Assembly (NCBI RefSeq): GCF_900240245.1
Contig: NZ_OESQ01000001.1
Span: 833,507 to 897,506, forward strand
Direction: 5' to 3'
DNA: 64,000 nucleotides
Origin: Lachnoclostridium edouardi
GTDB lineage: Bacteria; Bacillota; Clostridia; Lachnospirales; Lachnospiraceae
Shown: in pieces, positions 27,531-36,414 of the stretch
Position numbering within the stretch: position 1 is the stretch's first letter
Layout: every line of letters begins with the position of its first letter
The notes under the pieces: generated by a model
Seen by the model: the letters and a program-made list of their open reading frames with translations, nothing else
The model's database searches: none
What the model was told of the DNA's origin: nothing
Position numbers and translations under genes: made by a program

Positions 27531-28924
27531 TTTACACCTTCTCTGGTATCTTCCAGAATAATTCCCTTATTTAACAGCTCTCCTCTGATCTGATCTGCCA
27601 AAGCGAAATCCTTATTCTTTCTGGCCTGCTGTCTTGCAGCGATCATCTCTTCAATTTCACTGTCCAGAATTTCCTCTTTCTTTTCTGTAATAATTCCCAG
27701 CACATCACAAAGCTTGCCGATTGTATTTCTCAGCTGGGACACATAGACCTTGGAGCTGTTTTCATCTGCCGTTGAATTAGCCAGCTTTACAATTTCAAAT
27801 ATTGCTGAAATTCCGTCTGCAGTATTAAAATCATCTTCCATGGCAGCTTCATATTTTCCCACTAAGTTATCTAATTCCTTTTTGCCCTCCTGCTCTTTAT
27901 CCTGAAGCTCTTCCCCGGAGGCGTTCTTTAAAAGATCATCCAGCTTTCCTGTACAGTTTAAAATTCTCTCCAGACTATTTTTAGAAGCTTCCATTAAATC
28001 TGCGCTGAAATTTAACGGACTTCTGTAGTGAGCGCTGAGCATAAAGAATCTAAGCACCTGAAGATCATATTTTTCACCGATCTCTCTTACTGTAAAGAAA
28101 TTTCCTAAAGATTTGGACATCTTTTTATTGTCAATATTTAAAAATCCATTGTGCATCCAGTATCTAGCAAACTCTTTTCCATTAGCCGACTCGCTTTGAG
28201 CAATTTCATTTTCATGGTGAGGGAAAATCAAATCCTCCCCGCCTGCATGAATATCAATCTGCTCTCCTAAATATTTTTTGGACATCACAGAGCACTCAAT
28301 GTGCCAGCCTGGACGTCCCTCGCACCATGGAGACTCCCAGTATGGCTCCCCGTCCTTTTTAGGCTTCCACAGAACAAAGTCTGAAGGGTCTTCCTTGCCC
28401 TCTTCTCCTGTCACCTTAATCTCCCTGAACCCTGACTGAAGATCATCCAAATTTTTGTGGGACAGCTTTCCGTACTCCTTAAAAGAGTTCGTTCTGAAAT
28501 AAACGGTTCCGTCGGCAGCCTGGTAAGCATGGCCCTTTTCAATCAGCTCCTGAATCATATCCAGCATACCGCAGATCTCTTCTGTAGCCAAAGGATGCTT
28601 TGTAGCCGGCTTCACATTCATAGCCTCCATATCTTTTTTGCACTCTGCAATATAGCGCTTAGAAATAGTGTCCGCGTCCACTCCCTCTTCAATAGCCTTC
28701 TTAATAATCTTATCGTCTACATCTGTAAAATTAGATACAAAATTTACATCATAGCCCTTATATTCAAAATAACGTCTTACTGTGTCAAAGCAAATCATGG
28801 GCCTTGCATTTCCAATATGAATAAAATTATATACTGTAGGGCCGCAGACATACATTTTTACTTTTCCCGGTTCCAGGGAAATAAAATCCTCTTTTTTCCT
28901 TGTAAGTGTATTAAAGATCTTCAT
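27515..28924 (-). CDS. cysS: Cysteinyl-tRNA synthetase
   Basis: 469 aa class I synthetase. MYVCGPTVYNFIHIGNARPM holds the first zinc cysteine and the HIGH-type motif. The segment IECSVMSKKYLG, then HAGGEDLIFPHHENE, are the zinc and active-site regions. KMSKSLGNFF is the KMSKS loop. It lies in an operon after ispF (11-bp gap) and overlaps mrnC. Confidence 0.95.
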   Translation of the reverse strand: MKIFNTLTRKKEDFISLEPGKVKMYVCGPTVYNFIHIGNARPMICFDTVRRYFEYKGYDVNFVSNFTDVDDKIIKKAIEEGVDADTISKRYIAECKKDMEAMNVKPATKHPLATEEICGMLDMIQELIEKGHAYQAADGTVYFRTNSFKEYGKLSHKNLDDLQSGFREIKVTGEEGKEDPSDFVLWKPKKDGEPYWESPWCEGRPGWHIECSVMSKKYLGEQIDIHAGGEDLIFPHHENEIAQSESANGKEFARYWMHNGFLNIDNKKMSKSLGNFFTVREIGEKYDLQVLRFFMLSAHYRSPLNFSADLMEASKNSLERILNCTGKLDDLLKNASGEELQDKEQEGKKELDNLVGKYEAAMEDDFNTADGISAIFEIVKLANSTADENSSKVYVSQLRNTIGKLCDVLGIITEKKEEILDSEIEEMIAARQQARKNKDFALADQIRGELLNKGIILEDTREGVKWKRA

Positions 28925-28935
28925 AATAATCTCCT

Positions 28936-29487
28936 TTATTCTATATTCCGGCAGCCTCCGCAGCCGGGGCAGCTACCTTTTTCTTCCTGCATTCTATCAT
29001 AATAGCAATAATCCTGCACTGTCGTCAACAGGGTAATTGCAGAAGATGAAATCCCCTGCCCCCTTCCTGTAAAGCCCAGCCCTTCTTCTGTGGTAGCCTT
29101 AACCCCTATCTGATCCTTTTCTATATGAAGAGCCCGCGCCATATTTTCCCGCATCTCTTCCCTGTAAGGGGCCAGCTTAGGCCTTTGGGCCACTACTGTA
29201 GCGTCAATATTTTCTATTACATAGCCCTTTTCCTCCAAAAGCTTTCCCACATGCTCCAGAAGCTTTATGCTGGAAATATCTTTATAAGCCGGGTCCGTGT
29301 CAGGAAACAGCTTTCCAATATCTCCTAAAGCCGCCGCCCCCAGCAGGGCGTCCATTACTGCATGAACTAAAACGTCTGCGTCTGAATGGCCTAACAACCC
29401 CTTTTCATAAGGAATATCCACTCCTCCTAAAATCAGCCGTCTTCCCTCTACTAATTTATGCACGTCATAGCCTTGTCCTATTCTCAT
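28936..29487 (-). CDS. ispF: 2-C-methyl-D-erythritol 2,4-cyclodiphosphate synthase with a cysteine-rich tail
   Basis: 183 aa. The first 157 or so form a normal IspF: metal ligands D8, H10 and H42 ([17 protein letters not shown]) and the [16 protein letters not shown] signature. The enzyme makes MEcPP in the non-mevalonate isoprenoid pathway. About 25 extra residues follow, ending [12 protein letters not shown], a CxxCxxC motif that usual IspF lacks and that could bind metal. It is first in the ispF-cysS-mrnC-rlmB operon. From 29488 to 29672 I see no gene. Confidence 0.93.
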   Translation of the reverse strand: MRIGQGYDVHKLVEGRRLILGGVDIPYEKGLLGHSDADVLVHAVMDALLGAAALGDIGKLFPDTDPAYKDISSIKLLEHVGKLLEEKGYVIENIDATVVAQRPKLAPYREEMRENMARALHIEKDQIGVKATTEEGLGFTGRGQGISSSAITLLTTVQDYCYYDRMQEEKGSCPGCGGCRNIE

Positions 29488-29672
29488 AATTGTTCCTCTC
29501 TTCTATATATATTGCAGCCAGCTTTTTAAGCCCCTTCTCTGCAGATGCCGTCTTAACTGATGAGAGGCATATTTCTATATTATATTATCCCGGTCTGAGC
29601 ACTGCGGAATATTATTAATACAGAACTATGCCTCCTGCTGCTTCTTCTCATCTTTCTCCTTTTATCTTCAGC

Positions 29673-30587
29673 CTATACAATCATTCTCAGCTTTTTCTGT
29701 ATACACCTAAGCTGAATTTCTGTCTGCATCTGGCAGCTTTCACCGTCAACGTGAACGGCCATAGGCCTGTCCACATGAATCTCCACTTCCCTGCACTCAT
29801 AATTTCTCATGCCCTTATAACGCTTATGTCTCCCTATAAAAGCATTGGCTAAGGCAGGAATCATTCCCCATTTGCTAGAATTATGGGCCACACAGAGAGT
29901 CAGCTTTCCGTCACTGTAATCAGCCCCGGGAGCAAAGCGGAATCCGCCTCCCTCAAAAGGATGAATATGGACTGACACAAAATAAATATGATTAAACTCT
30001 ACCTTCTGGATTCCGTCCAGCACTAAATATCCCTTAGCCGGCCTGGCCACCAAAAGCTGTTTTATCCCAATAAGCAAATATCTGAGGAAACGAAGCTGAG
30101 GCTTTCCTCTAAAGGAATACATCATATCGTGACAGACTGCCCCATCCAGACCAATCCCGGCGCTGACGGCAAATCTTCTGTGAAATACCTCTTCCTTTCC
30201 ATAGGAAATAACGCCATAATCTAAAAGCTTATGATTTCTCGGATATAATATTCTTTTTAAGCTTCTGCCGCTGTTCTCAGGAATCCTCAGACTTTTGGCA
30301 AGATCATTCCCTGTTCCCGCCGAAATAAATCCCATAGTAACAGAGCTGTGAAAACACAGACCATCCAACACCTCGTTTACAGTGCCGTCTCCGCCTACCG
30401 CCACAATGGTCACAGGTTCCCTGCAGCCTTCTGTCAGCCGCCTGGCAATCAGACTAGCCTCCCCAGGCTCCTTTGCCAGAAATATCTCATACTCTACACA
30501 GGCCTTCCCCAAATGTCTTTCCAATTTTCTGCATATTTTATATCCCTTCCCATTCCCAGAATGCGGATTAATAATAAAATAGTACAT
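29673..30587 (-). CDS. Diacylglycerol/lipid kinase family protein (YegS/DgkB type)
   Basis: 304 aa. The nucleotide-binding signature VAVGGDGTVNEVLDGL is at about residues 60-75, followed by GFISAGTGNDLAKSLRIP. These cytoplasmic enzymes phosphorylate diacylglycerol or related lipids for phospholipid recycling. The N-terminal FIINPHSGNGKGYK is also typical. AGGAGG lies about seven bases before the ATG. It is transcribed away from the tRNA cluster. Confidence 0.9.
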   Translation of the reverse strand: MYYFIINPHSGNGKGYKICRKLERHLGKACVEYEIFLAKEPGEASLIARRLTEGCREPVTIVAVGGDGTVNEVLDGLCFHSSVTMGFISAGTGNDLAKSLRIPENSGRSLKRILYPRNHKLLDYGVISYGKEEVFHRRFAVSAGIGLDGAVCHDMMYSFRGKPQLRFLRYLLIGIKQLLVARPAKGYLVLDGIQKVEFNHIYFVSVHIHPFEGGGFRFAPGADYSDGKLTLCVAHNSSKWGMIPALANAFIGRHKRYKGMRNYECREVEIHVDRPMAVHVDGESCQMQTEIQLRCIQKKLRMIV

Positions 30588-30678
30588 GGAAAAACCTCCT
30601 GTTCTTAACTAGTTTATAGTATACCATAAAACGTAAAAATGAAAAAGAAAATTTCTATAAAATATTTTCAAAAAAGTG

Positions 30679-30707
30679 TTGACAATTTCGACAATACGGA
30701 TTATACT
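30679..30707 (+). promoter_or_regulatory. Strong promoter of the tRNA-Val/tRNA-Met unit
   Basis: TTGACA (30679-30684), exactly 17 bp, TATACT (30702-30707), 53 bp upstream of tRNA-Val. Confidence 0.85.
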
Positions 30708-30760
30708 ATCAAAGCAGTCGGGAATGAGACAGCAACAAAAAGTGACAAGCTTAAACTTCT

Positions 30761-30833
30761 GGGGTCTTAGCTCAGCTGGGAGAGCATCTGCCTTACAAGC
30801 AGAGGGTCACAGGTTCGAGCCCTGTAGGCCCCA
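30761..30833 (+). tRNA. tRNA-Val (anticodon TAC)
   Basis: 73-nt cloverleaf: acceptor GGGGTCT/AGGCCCC, D arm GCTC/GAGC, anticodon loop CTTACAA (anticodon TAC), T arm ACAGG-TTCGAGC-CCTGT. CCA is not encoded. Confidence 0.95.
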
Positions 30834-30868
30834 TTTCAAAAGTTTTCTCAGTCACTTATAATTCATAT

Positions 30869-30942
30869 GGCGGAATAGCTCAGTTGGCTAGAGCATACGG
30901 TTCATACCCGTAGTGTCGAGAGTTCAAATCTCCCTTCCGCTA
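30869..30942 (+). tRNA. tRNA-Met (anticodon CAT), elongator type
   Basis: 74-nt cloverleaf with acceptor GGCGGAA/TTCCGCT (first pair G-T), anticodon loop TTCATAC and T arm GAGAG-TTCAAAT-CTCCC. The three G-C pairs typical of initiator tRNA are absent from the anticodon stem, so it is read as elongator Met. The CAT anticodon could also be an Ile2 tRNA (lysidine-modified). Confidence 0.9.
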
Positions 30943-30944
30943 CT

Positions 30945-30977
30945 AAAAAAAGTCCTTGGTTTTCAAGGACTTTTTTA
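30945..30977 (+). terminator. Terminator of the tRNA unit
   Basis: AAAAGTCCTTG/CAAGGACTTTT hairpin followed directly by a T-run. Confidence 0.85.
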
Positions 30978-31029
30978 TATTACAAATTTAAGTTTCTACT
31001 GTCAGGCATTCTGCCTGCCTTATTATTAT

Positions 31030-31218
31030 TTACTGTCTGGAAATTTCCATATTTATACTCTTCCACAGCAATGCCATTTCCAAGTTGATTGCCGCTGTCT
31101 CATCATCAATATAATGCAGTCCTGTCAAATTTATTTTTCCCTGTAAAATTTCCATTGCCTGAAACATATCTTCTGCAGCCTGAGCGGACTGATAAATTAC
31201 GTCTGAACCTATTATCAT
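31030..31218 (-). CDS. Small protein of unknown function (62 aa)
   Basis: The ATG at 31218 has AGGTGA five bases upstream. The product (MIIGSDVIYQSAQAAEDMF at its start) is soluble, with an amphipathic helical look and normal protein composition. I do not recognise a family. Support is the ribosome site and plausible residue composition only. It could be a chance frame. Confidence 0.4.
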   Translation of the reverse strand: MIIGSDVIYQSAQAAEDMFQAMEILQGKINLTGLHYIDDETAAINLEMALLWKSINMEISRQ

Positions 31219-31402
31219 ATGTATCACCTATTGGATCATATCATGCCAGTAGTATTTCTACAATTATAATAAATCGCGTGTTATTACATATTTCGACAAA
31301 TGTGATATTTCTATTTTTTCTGCATACAATACCTTTAAATCTAATATTTTAAATGGAAATATAAACCACTGGTTAATTTTTCTTAACGTTTTATTAACGG
31401 CC

Positions 31403-31431
31403 TTGTATTCTCATTTTTATTGTGCTATAAT
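31403..31431 (+). promoter_or_regulatory. Promoter of the PAP2-like gene
   Basis: TTGTAT (31403-31408), 17 bp, TATAAT (31426-31431), 33 bp before the ATG. The rest of 31219-31464 is AT-rich and empty. Confidence 0.65.
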
Positions 31432-31464
31432 CCGTGAAAAATCAAATAGTAAGGAGGCAGGACC

Positions 31465-32118
31465 ATGAAAGCTTTTATTAATAAATATAAACATGCATGG
31501 GTATTACTTTATGGTTTTATCTATCTGCCATGGTTCGCTCATCTGGAAAAGACCGTGACAAAATACCACATTATTCATGTGGCTTTAGATGACTATATTC
31601 CTTTTAATGAATATTTTGTCATCCCTTATTTCTTTTGGTTTATTTATGTTGCGGGAGCTATGATATACTTTTTCTTTGTCAACCGGAAGGATTTTTACAA
31701 ATTATCCACATTTTTGTTTACCGGAATGACAATCAGCCTGATTATATGTACCATCTTCCCTAACGGCACTGACTTCAGACCTGCCATTAACCCGGATAAA
31801 AATATTTTTACTCATATTGTAGCATGGCTTTACAGCACAGATACCTGTACCAATGTTCTGCCAAGTATTCATGTGTACAACTCTATTGGAGTTCACATAG
31901 CTGTTCTTCAAAGCGAGACTTTGAAAAAGCATCGTGGAGTGCGTATATTCTCCGGCTTTGCTATGACCGCTATATGCCTTTCCACTGTATTTTTAAAACA
32001 GCACTCTGTAGTGGACGGACTGGCGTCTATTACTATGGCTTATTGTATGTACGGACTGGTGTACGGCCAGGCTTATATGTACAGCAGAAGAAAAGCTGCG
32101 GAAAAAGCCCTCGGCTAA
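31465..32118 (+). CDS. PAP2/inositolphosphotransferase-like membrane protein
   Basis: 217 aa with about six hydrophobic segments. Phosphatase-type motifs are visible: VLPSIHVYNSIG (the PSxH motif, about residue 132) and FLKQHSVVDGLAS (the SxxHxxxD-like motif, about residue 173). Such proteins hydrolyse or transfer phosphate groups of membrane lipids on the outer face. The substrate is unknown. AAGGAGG lies nine bases before the ATG. It is the last gene before the GC-rich catabolic island. Confidence 0.8.
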   Translation: MKAFINKYKHAWVLLYGFIYLPWFAHLEKTVTKYHIIHVALDDYIPFNEYFVIPYFFWFIYVAGAMIYFFFVNRKDFYKLSTFLFTGMTISLIICTIFPNGTDFRPAINPDKNIFTHIVAWLYSTDTCTNVLPSIHVYNSIGVHIAVLQSETLKKHRGVRIFSGFAMTAICLSTVFLKQHSVVDGLASITMAYCMYGLVYGQAYMYSRRKAAEKALG

Positions 32119-32159
32119 CCGATTTGTTCTATAATAATATATGTTCTAAAATAATATAA

Positions 32160-32205
32160 AAAGCGGTATTGATTTTTCAGCAAAATTCAATACCGCTCTT
32201 ATTTC
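32160..32205. terminator. Bidirectional terminator at the island's left edge
   Basis: AGCGGTATTGA (32162-32172) pairs perfectly with TCAATACCGCT (32187-32197). T-rich DNA follows on the plus strand and A/T-rich DNA on the minus side. It ends both the PAP2 gene and probably the long minus-strand catabolic operon. Confidence 0.75.
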
Positions 32206-32250
32206 ATATTAATATTTCTTCTTAATATTTCTGTATCATCTATTTATGTA

Positions 32251-33813
32251 TTATCCCTGTGTCTTTTTGAACCGCTCCAGCATAGCCCGCGGCGTCGCAG
32301 TTGCCCTCTCGTATCTCGGGCACTCTACCCCGTCGAAGCCGGCAAGATATTTTGCGATTTTCTTCAGTTCTTCCAGGTCGTAACGACTCATCATAGTGAT
32401 GGTTTCCATAAGCGGAGAACCGCCGCCGTGTACGCCTGCCACGCACTGTGCGCCCTCAAATGCGTCGCAGAGTTTATCCTCCATCATCCGCATTACGCGG
32501 TGCGTTTCTTCTGCGGTGTACTCCGGATTACGCATAATGTATTTGTTGCAGAGTTCCGCCGTCTCTGGTGCGAAGAAGCTCTCCTCTGTAGGAAGGGAAG
32601 CACAGATACCGCCGGTCAGATCCGCCAGGATTTCATACTCATGGTAGATGTTATGGCCTGCAAGCCTTCTTCCTGCGTTTGTCAAAATCTCATCCGGCAC
32701 CCAGGAGCCGTTGGGGAACTGAATTGCGCGGTATGCGCTGGCCTGCCCTGCCGCGAATACAAGCTCTGCAATTCCGATAATATCGCATAATTTTTCTCTT
32801 ACATGGGACGCTTTCGCAATGTCGTTTACATCCGCTACAAGCGCAGCCTGGGAAGCAATAATCTCAGAAACCGCCGTCTTACAGCCTGTGTAGGAATGTC
32901 TGTGGAAATGTGCGAACATCAGCGCCAAATATCCTGCATACTGTACCACATCCGGGTTGTCGTAGCCGTTTAAGAAGATTCTGTCCTCCGGCACGAATAC
33001 GTCATCGAAAATTGTCAGGGATTCCACGTCGCCCACCTTGTTAAACGGAGCCTCTAAATGTTTTCTCTTGTGGTGCTGACCTGGAAGTGCCATCAGCTTC
33101 ATGCCTGGCCAGTCGCCTGGAAGTGCAAACGAAATCGCATAGCCTTCATCCCCCCGTCCCATGAATTTCGTCGGTGTAACGATAATTTCATCTACATACG
33201 GAGCGTTGGAATTACAGATTTTTGCACCGCGGACAATCACGCCTTTACATGGCTTTCCGTCCACGCCCACGCCGTCTACGTCTGTCTTAATTACATGTAC
33301 AAACATATCCGGGTCCGGCTGTTCATGCGCCCTTTTATATTTGGAGTTACGGCTTCCTTTTACGTCCGTCTGGGCGCAGTTGCAGACAAGGTCGTTCTTC
33401 TGGCAGTATTCCAGATATTTATTAAATCTCTCGTGATATTTTGTTCCCGTCGCCTTGTCGCAGTCGTAGGAAACAACCGCGATTGCGTTCAGCGCGTCTG
33501 TCCCCATACATCTCTGCATACAGCCTCCTACATGGTGGCAGATCAGACGGGTCATAAGCTGTTTCTTCAGCAAATCATCCTGAGACTGGTGGATATGCGT
33601 ACAGCGGTTGATTTTCTCCCCGGTCAGGTGGGACGTTGTAGTACACACATCCTCGTACTGTGGGTCATTTGCCATGTCATAGCAGACCTTCATTACATAA
33701 CATCCGCCTTCAATCCAGTCGCCGTTTCTGTCCACGCATTTCCCGTCAATATATACGTTTGGTCTCATTTTGGAAAGTCTTTCCCTGTAAGCTTCATAAG
33801 TTCCAATGGCCAT
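32251..33813 (-). CDS. 4-Hydroxybutyryl-CoA-dehydratase-like enzyme (HpaB/AbfD family), copy 1
   Basis: 520 aa from the ATG at 33813 (GGAGG eight bases upstream; frame open five codons more). The four [4Fe-4S] ligands of clostridial 4-hydroxybutyryl-CoA dehydratase have clear counterparts: C98 and C102 (GGCMQRCMG), and H304 and C311 (FHRHSYTGCK), with the same CxxxC and Hx6C spacing and the Tyr and Lys beside the last cysteine. This favours an oxygen-independent, FAD/[4Fe-4S] radical dehydration of a 4-hydroxyacyl-CoA over the monooxygenase reaction of other family members. It is last in the operon and nearly identical to 34834-36396. Substrate is unknown. Confidence 0.82.
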   Translation of the reverse strand: MAIGTYEAYRERLSKMRPNVYIDGKCVDRNGDWIEGGCYVMKVCYDMANDPQYEDVCTTTSHLTGEKINRCTHIHQSQDDLLKKQLMTRLICHHVGGCMQRCMGTDALNAIAVVSYDCDKATGTKYHERFNKYLEYCQKNDLVCNCAQTDVKGSRNSKYKRAHEQPDPDMFVHVIKTDVDGVGVDGKPCKGVIVRGAKICNSNAPYVDEIIVTPTKFMGRGDEGYAISFALPGDWPGMKLMALPGQHHKRKHLEAPFNKVGDVESLTIFDDVFVPEDRIFLNGYDNPDVVQYAGYLALMFAHFHRHSYTGCKTAVSEIIASQAALVADVNDIAKASHVREKLCDIIGIAELVFAAGQASAYRAIQFPNGSWVPDEILTNAGRRLAGHNIYHEYEILADLTGGICASLPTEESFFAPETAELCNKYIMRNPEYTAEETHRVMRMMEDKLCDAFEGAQCVAGVHGGGSPLMETITMMSRYDLEELKKIAKYLAGFDGVECPRYERATATPRAMLERFKKTQG

Positions 33814-33836
33814 TTTCTGTTCCTCCATTCTAACAA

Positions 33837-34811
33837 TTATTCTTGTTCATCCTCTTTTGCAAATCCCTCTAACACCTTGTACATGGTAAGGATTCTTTTA
33901 TTTCTCTTTCTGATAAACGCGTCTATGTCAGCAGGGTATTTGCCCAGTCCGCCTTCCCCTGCTCTCACGCCTGTCTTGCCTTCTGCAATAAGACGGTCAA
34001 CGTATGGAATGTTATTTCCTCCGCTGCACAAAGTCGGAATAACGTCTGCCGCCACAGTTGCTGGTATATTAAGCCCTACGAAATCCCACAGTCCAAGAGG
34101 ACCTTCAAATCCCCAGCGCAGCCCGTTTGTATTCTTCATAGCATTTTCCAAATCCTGGGGGGAAGCCCAGCCCTGCTCTACCATGTAATATAACTCCCGG
34201 CAGATTGCCGTCGCCATTCTGTTTACAATAAAGCCTGGCATAAATTTATTCAAAACTGCCGGTTCTTTCCCGCATTTTTCCAACAATGCACGGATGGTTT
34301 CCGCCGTCTCATCAGAAGTCTTAGGCCCTTTTACCACCTCCACCAGCTTCATCAAGTGGGGCGGATTAAACCAGTGTGTAATAATCATACGCTCCGGGCG
34401 CTTCATAAAATCATCTGTTAAGCTGAATATATCCATTCCGGAAGTATTGCTTGCGAAAATACAGTTCTCCTTGCAGTTGTTGGACAGCGTCTGGTACAGC
34501 TCTTTCTTCGCGTCCTTGTTTTCAAAGATAACTTCCACAACCAAGTCCATCTGTCCTGCCACTTCCGGAATCTGGCTGTTTAAAATCCCTGTAAGATTTT
34601 CCTTTACTGCGGCGCCGTATGCGTCGTCCGCAAGCCCTTCCTCCTTCATTTCTGCAATGTCGGAGTCGATCTTTTTCATTGCCTTGTCAACAAACTCCTG
34701 CTTCAAGTCCGCAACCGTCGTCTTATACCCGTTTGCCGCAAATACCTGCGCGATACCGCTTCCCATAAGCCCCGCGCCTACTACAAGAATATTTTGAATA
34801 GATTTACTCAT
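33837..34811 (-). CDS. 3-Hydroxyacyl-CoA dehydrogenase
   Basis: 324 aa, single-domain HBDH-type protein. The N-terminal Rossmann motif is VVGAGLMGSGIAQVFAANGY. FASNTSGMDIFSL and ITHWFNPPHLMKLVEVVKGP hold the catalytic Ser, His and Asn regions; the C-terminal domain starts with FIVNRMATAICRELYYMVEQG. The family oxidises L-3-hydroxyacyl-CoA to 3-ketoacyl-CoA with NAD. It sits between the two dehydratase copies (gaps of about 22 bp), so a beta-oxidation-like step on the same substrate family is likely. GGAGGAAA precedes the ATG. Confidence 0.9.
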   Translation of the reverse strand: MSKSIQNILVVGAGLMGSGIAQVFAANGYKTTVADLKQEFVDKAMKKIDSDIAEMKEEGLADDAYGAAVKENLTGILNSQIPEVAGQMDLVVEVIFENKDAKKELYQTLSNNCKENCIFASNTSGMDIFSLTDDFMKRPERMIITHWFNPPHLMKLVEVVKGPKTSDETAETIRALLEKCGKEPAVLNKFMPGFIVNRMATAICRELYYMVEQGWASPQDLENAMKNTNGLRWGFEGPLGLWDFVGLNIPATVAADVIPTLCSGGNNIPYVDRLIAEGKTGVRAGEGGLGKYPADIDAFIRKRNKRILTMYKVLEGFAKEDEQE

Positions 34812-34833
34812 ATTTTCCTCCTTTCCCTCTCTA

Positions 34834-36396
34834 CTAATTCTGTGTCTTTTTGAATCTGTCCAGCATTGCTCTTGGCGTCGCCGTCGCTCTCTCGTATCTT
34901 GGGCAGTCTACGCCGTCAAAGCCCGCCAAATATTTTGCAATTTTCTTCAACTCTTCCAAGTCGTAACGGCTCATCATAGTAATGGTTTCCATAAGCGGAG
35001 ATCCGCCGCCGTGTACGCCTGCCACGCACTGCGCGCCCTCGAATGCGTCGCAGAGCTTATCCTCCATCATACGCATTACACGGTGTGTTTCCTCTGCTGT
35101 GTACGCCGGGTTGCGCATAATATATTTGTTGCAGAGTTCTGCGGTCTCCGGTGCAAAGAAGCTTTCCTCCGTAGGGAGGGACGCGCAGATTCCGCCAGTT
35201 AAGTCCGCCAGGATTTCATACTCGTGGTAAATATTGTGTCCTGCAAGCCTTCTGCCTGCATTTGTCAAAATCTCATCCGGCACCCAGGAGCCGTTGGGGA
35301 ACCTTACAGCGCGGTACGCGCTGGCCTGCCCTGCCGCAAATACAAGCTCCGCCGTTCCTATAATGTCGCACAGTTTTTCTCTTACGTGGGACGCTCCTGC
35401 AATGTCGTTTACGTCCGCCACAAGCGCCGCCTGGGAAGCGATAATCTCGGAAACCGCAGTCTTACAGCCTGTGTAGGAATGTCTGTGGAAGTGTGCGAAC
35501 ATCAATGCCATATATCCTGCATACTGCACAACGTCCGGACCGTCGAATCCATTTAAGAAAATACGGTCCTCCGGCACGAATACGTCGTCGAAAATTGTCA
35601 GGGATTCGTTGTCGCCGTTGTGGTTGAAAGGCGCCTGCAAATGTTTTCTCTTGTGGTGCAGTCCCGGAAGCGCCATAAGCTTCAGGCCGTCCCAGTCAGC
35701 AGGAAGGGCAAAGCTGATTGCATAGCCTTCATCCCCCCGTCCCATGAACTTCGTCGGCGTTGCAATGATTTCATCCACGTAAGGCGCACAGGAGTTACAG
35801 ATTTTCGCTCCGCGTACAATCACGCCTTTACACGGCTTTCCGTCAATTCCCATACCGTCAACGTCCGTCTTGATTACGTGCAGGAACATATCCGGATCCG
35901 GCTGTTCGTGCGCTCTTTTATATTTCGCGTTCCGGCTTCCCTTTACGTCTGTCTGGGCGCAGTTGCAAATCAAATCGTGCTTCTGGCAGTACTCCAGATA
36001 TTTGTTGAACCTTTCATGGTATTTTGTTCCAAGCGCCTTGTCGCAGTCATAGGATACAACCGCAATTGCATTTAAGGCGTCTGTTCCCATACATCTCTGC
36101 ATACAGCCTCCCACGTGGTGACATACCAGACGGGTCATAAGCTGTTTTTTCAGCAAATCGTCCTGGGACTGATGGATGTGGGTACAGCGGTTAATAGTCT
36201 CCCCGGTCAAATGAGAGGTTGCAGTACAGACGTCTGCGTACTCTGGGTCATTTGCCATGTCATAGCACTGTTTCATTACCCAGAAACCTGCCTCGTTCCA
36301 CGGTCCCATTCTGTCCACGCATTTGCCGTCAAGGTAAATGTTTGGCTTCATCTTCTCCATTCTCTTTATATATCCTTCATATGTTCCAACTCCCAT
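34834..36396 (-). CDS. 4-Hydroxybutyryl-CoA-dehydratase-like enzyme (HpaB/AbfD family), copy 2
   Basis: 520 aa, aligning without gaps to copy 1. Most differences fall in the first 60 residues and in a stretch near 255-290; the C-terminal half is almost the same. The cluster ligands are conserved here too (GGCMQRCMG, FHRHSYTGCK). The family keeps FAD and a [4Fe-4S] cluster and removes water from a 4-hydroxyacyl-CoA, giving a 2- or 3-enoyl-CoA. The pair flanks the 3-hydroxyacyl-CoA dehydrogenase, which looks like gene duplication followed by divergence at the substrate end. They may form a hetero-oligomer or have different substrates. Confidence 0.82.
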   Translation of the reverse strand: MGVGTYEGYIKRMEKMKPNIYLDGKCVDRMGPWNEAGFWVMKQCYDMANDPEYADVCTATSHLTGETINRCTHIHQSQDDLLKKQLMTRLVCHHVGGCMQRCMGTDALNAIAVVSYDCDKALGTKYHERFNKYLEYCQKHDLICNCAQTDVKGSRNAKYKRAHEQPDPDMFLHVIKTDVDGMGIDGKPCKGVIVRGAKICNSCAPYVDEIIATPTKFMGRGDEGYAISFALPADWDGLKLMALPGLHHKRKHLQAPFNHNGDNESLTIFDDVFVPEDRIFLNGFDGPDVVQYAGYMALMFAHFHRHSYTGCKTAVSEIIASQAALVADVNDIAGASHVREKLCDIIGTAELVFAAGQASAYRAVRFPNGSWVPDEILTNAGRRLAGHNIYHEYEILADLTGGICASLPTEESFFAPETAELCNKYIMRNPAYTAEETHRVMRMMEDKLCDAFEGAQCVAGVHGGGSPLMETITMMSRYDLEELKKIAKYLAGFDGVDCPRYERATATPRAMLDRFKKTQN

Positions 36397-36414
36397 AGTT
36401 TTTCTCCTCCTTGT

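Noticed and set aside
30676..30861. A 61-codon open frame over the tRNA-Val gene
   Set aside because: It covers the tRNA promoter and the tRNA itself, and has no ribosome site.
33058..34188. A 376-codon plus-strand open frame across the dehydratase and the hydroxyacyl-CoA dehydrogenase genes
   Set aside because: It is antisense to two clearly conserved genes and its product is cysteine/histidine-rich without domains; a codon-bias shadow.
32251..36396. Reading the HpaB-family proteins as 4-hydroxyphenylacetate 3-monooxygenases
   Set aside because: Both keep all four [4Fe-4S] ligands of the dehydratase branch, no flavin reductase partner is near, and the host looks anaerobic.
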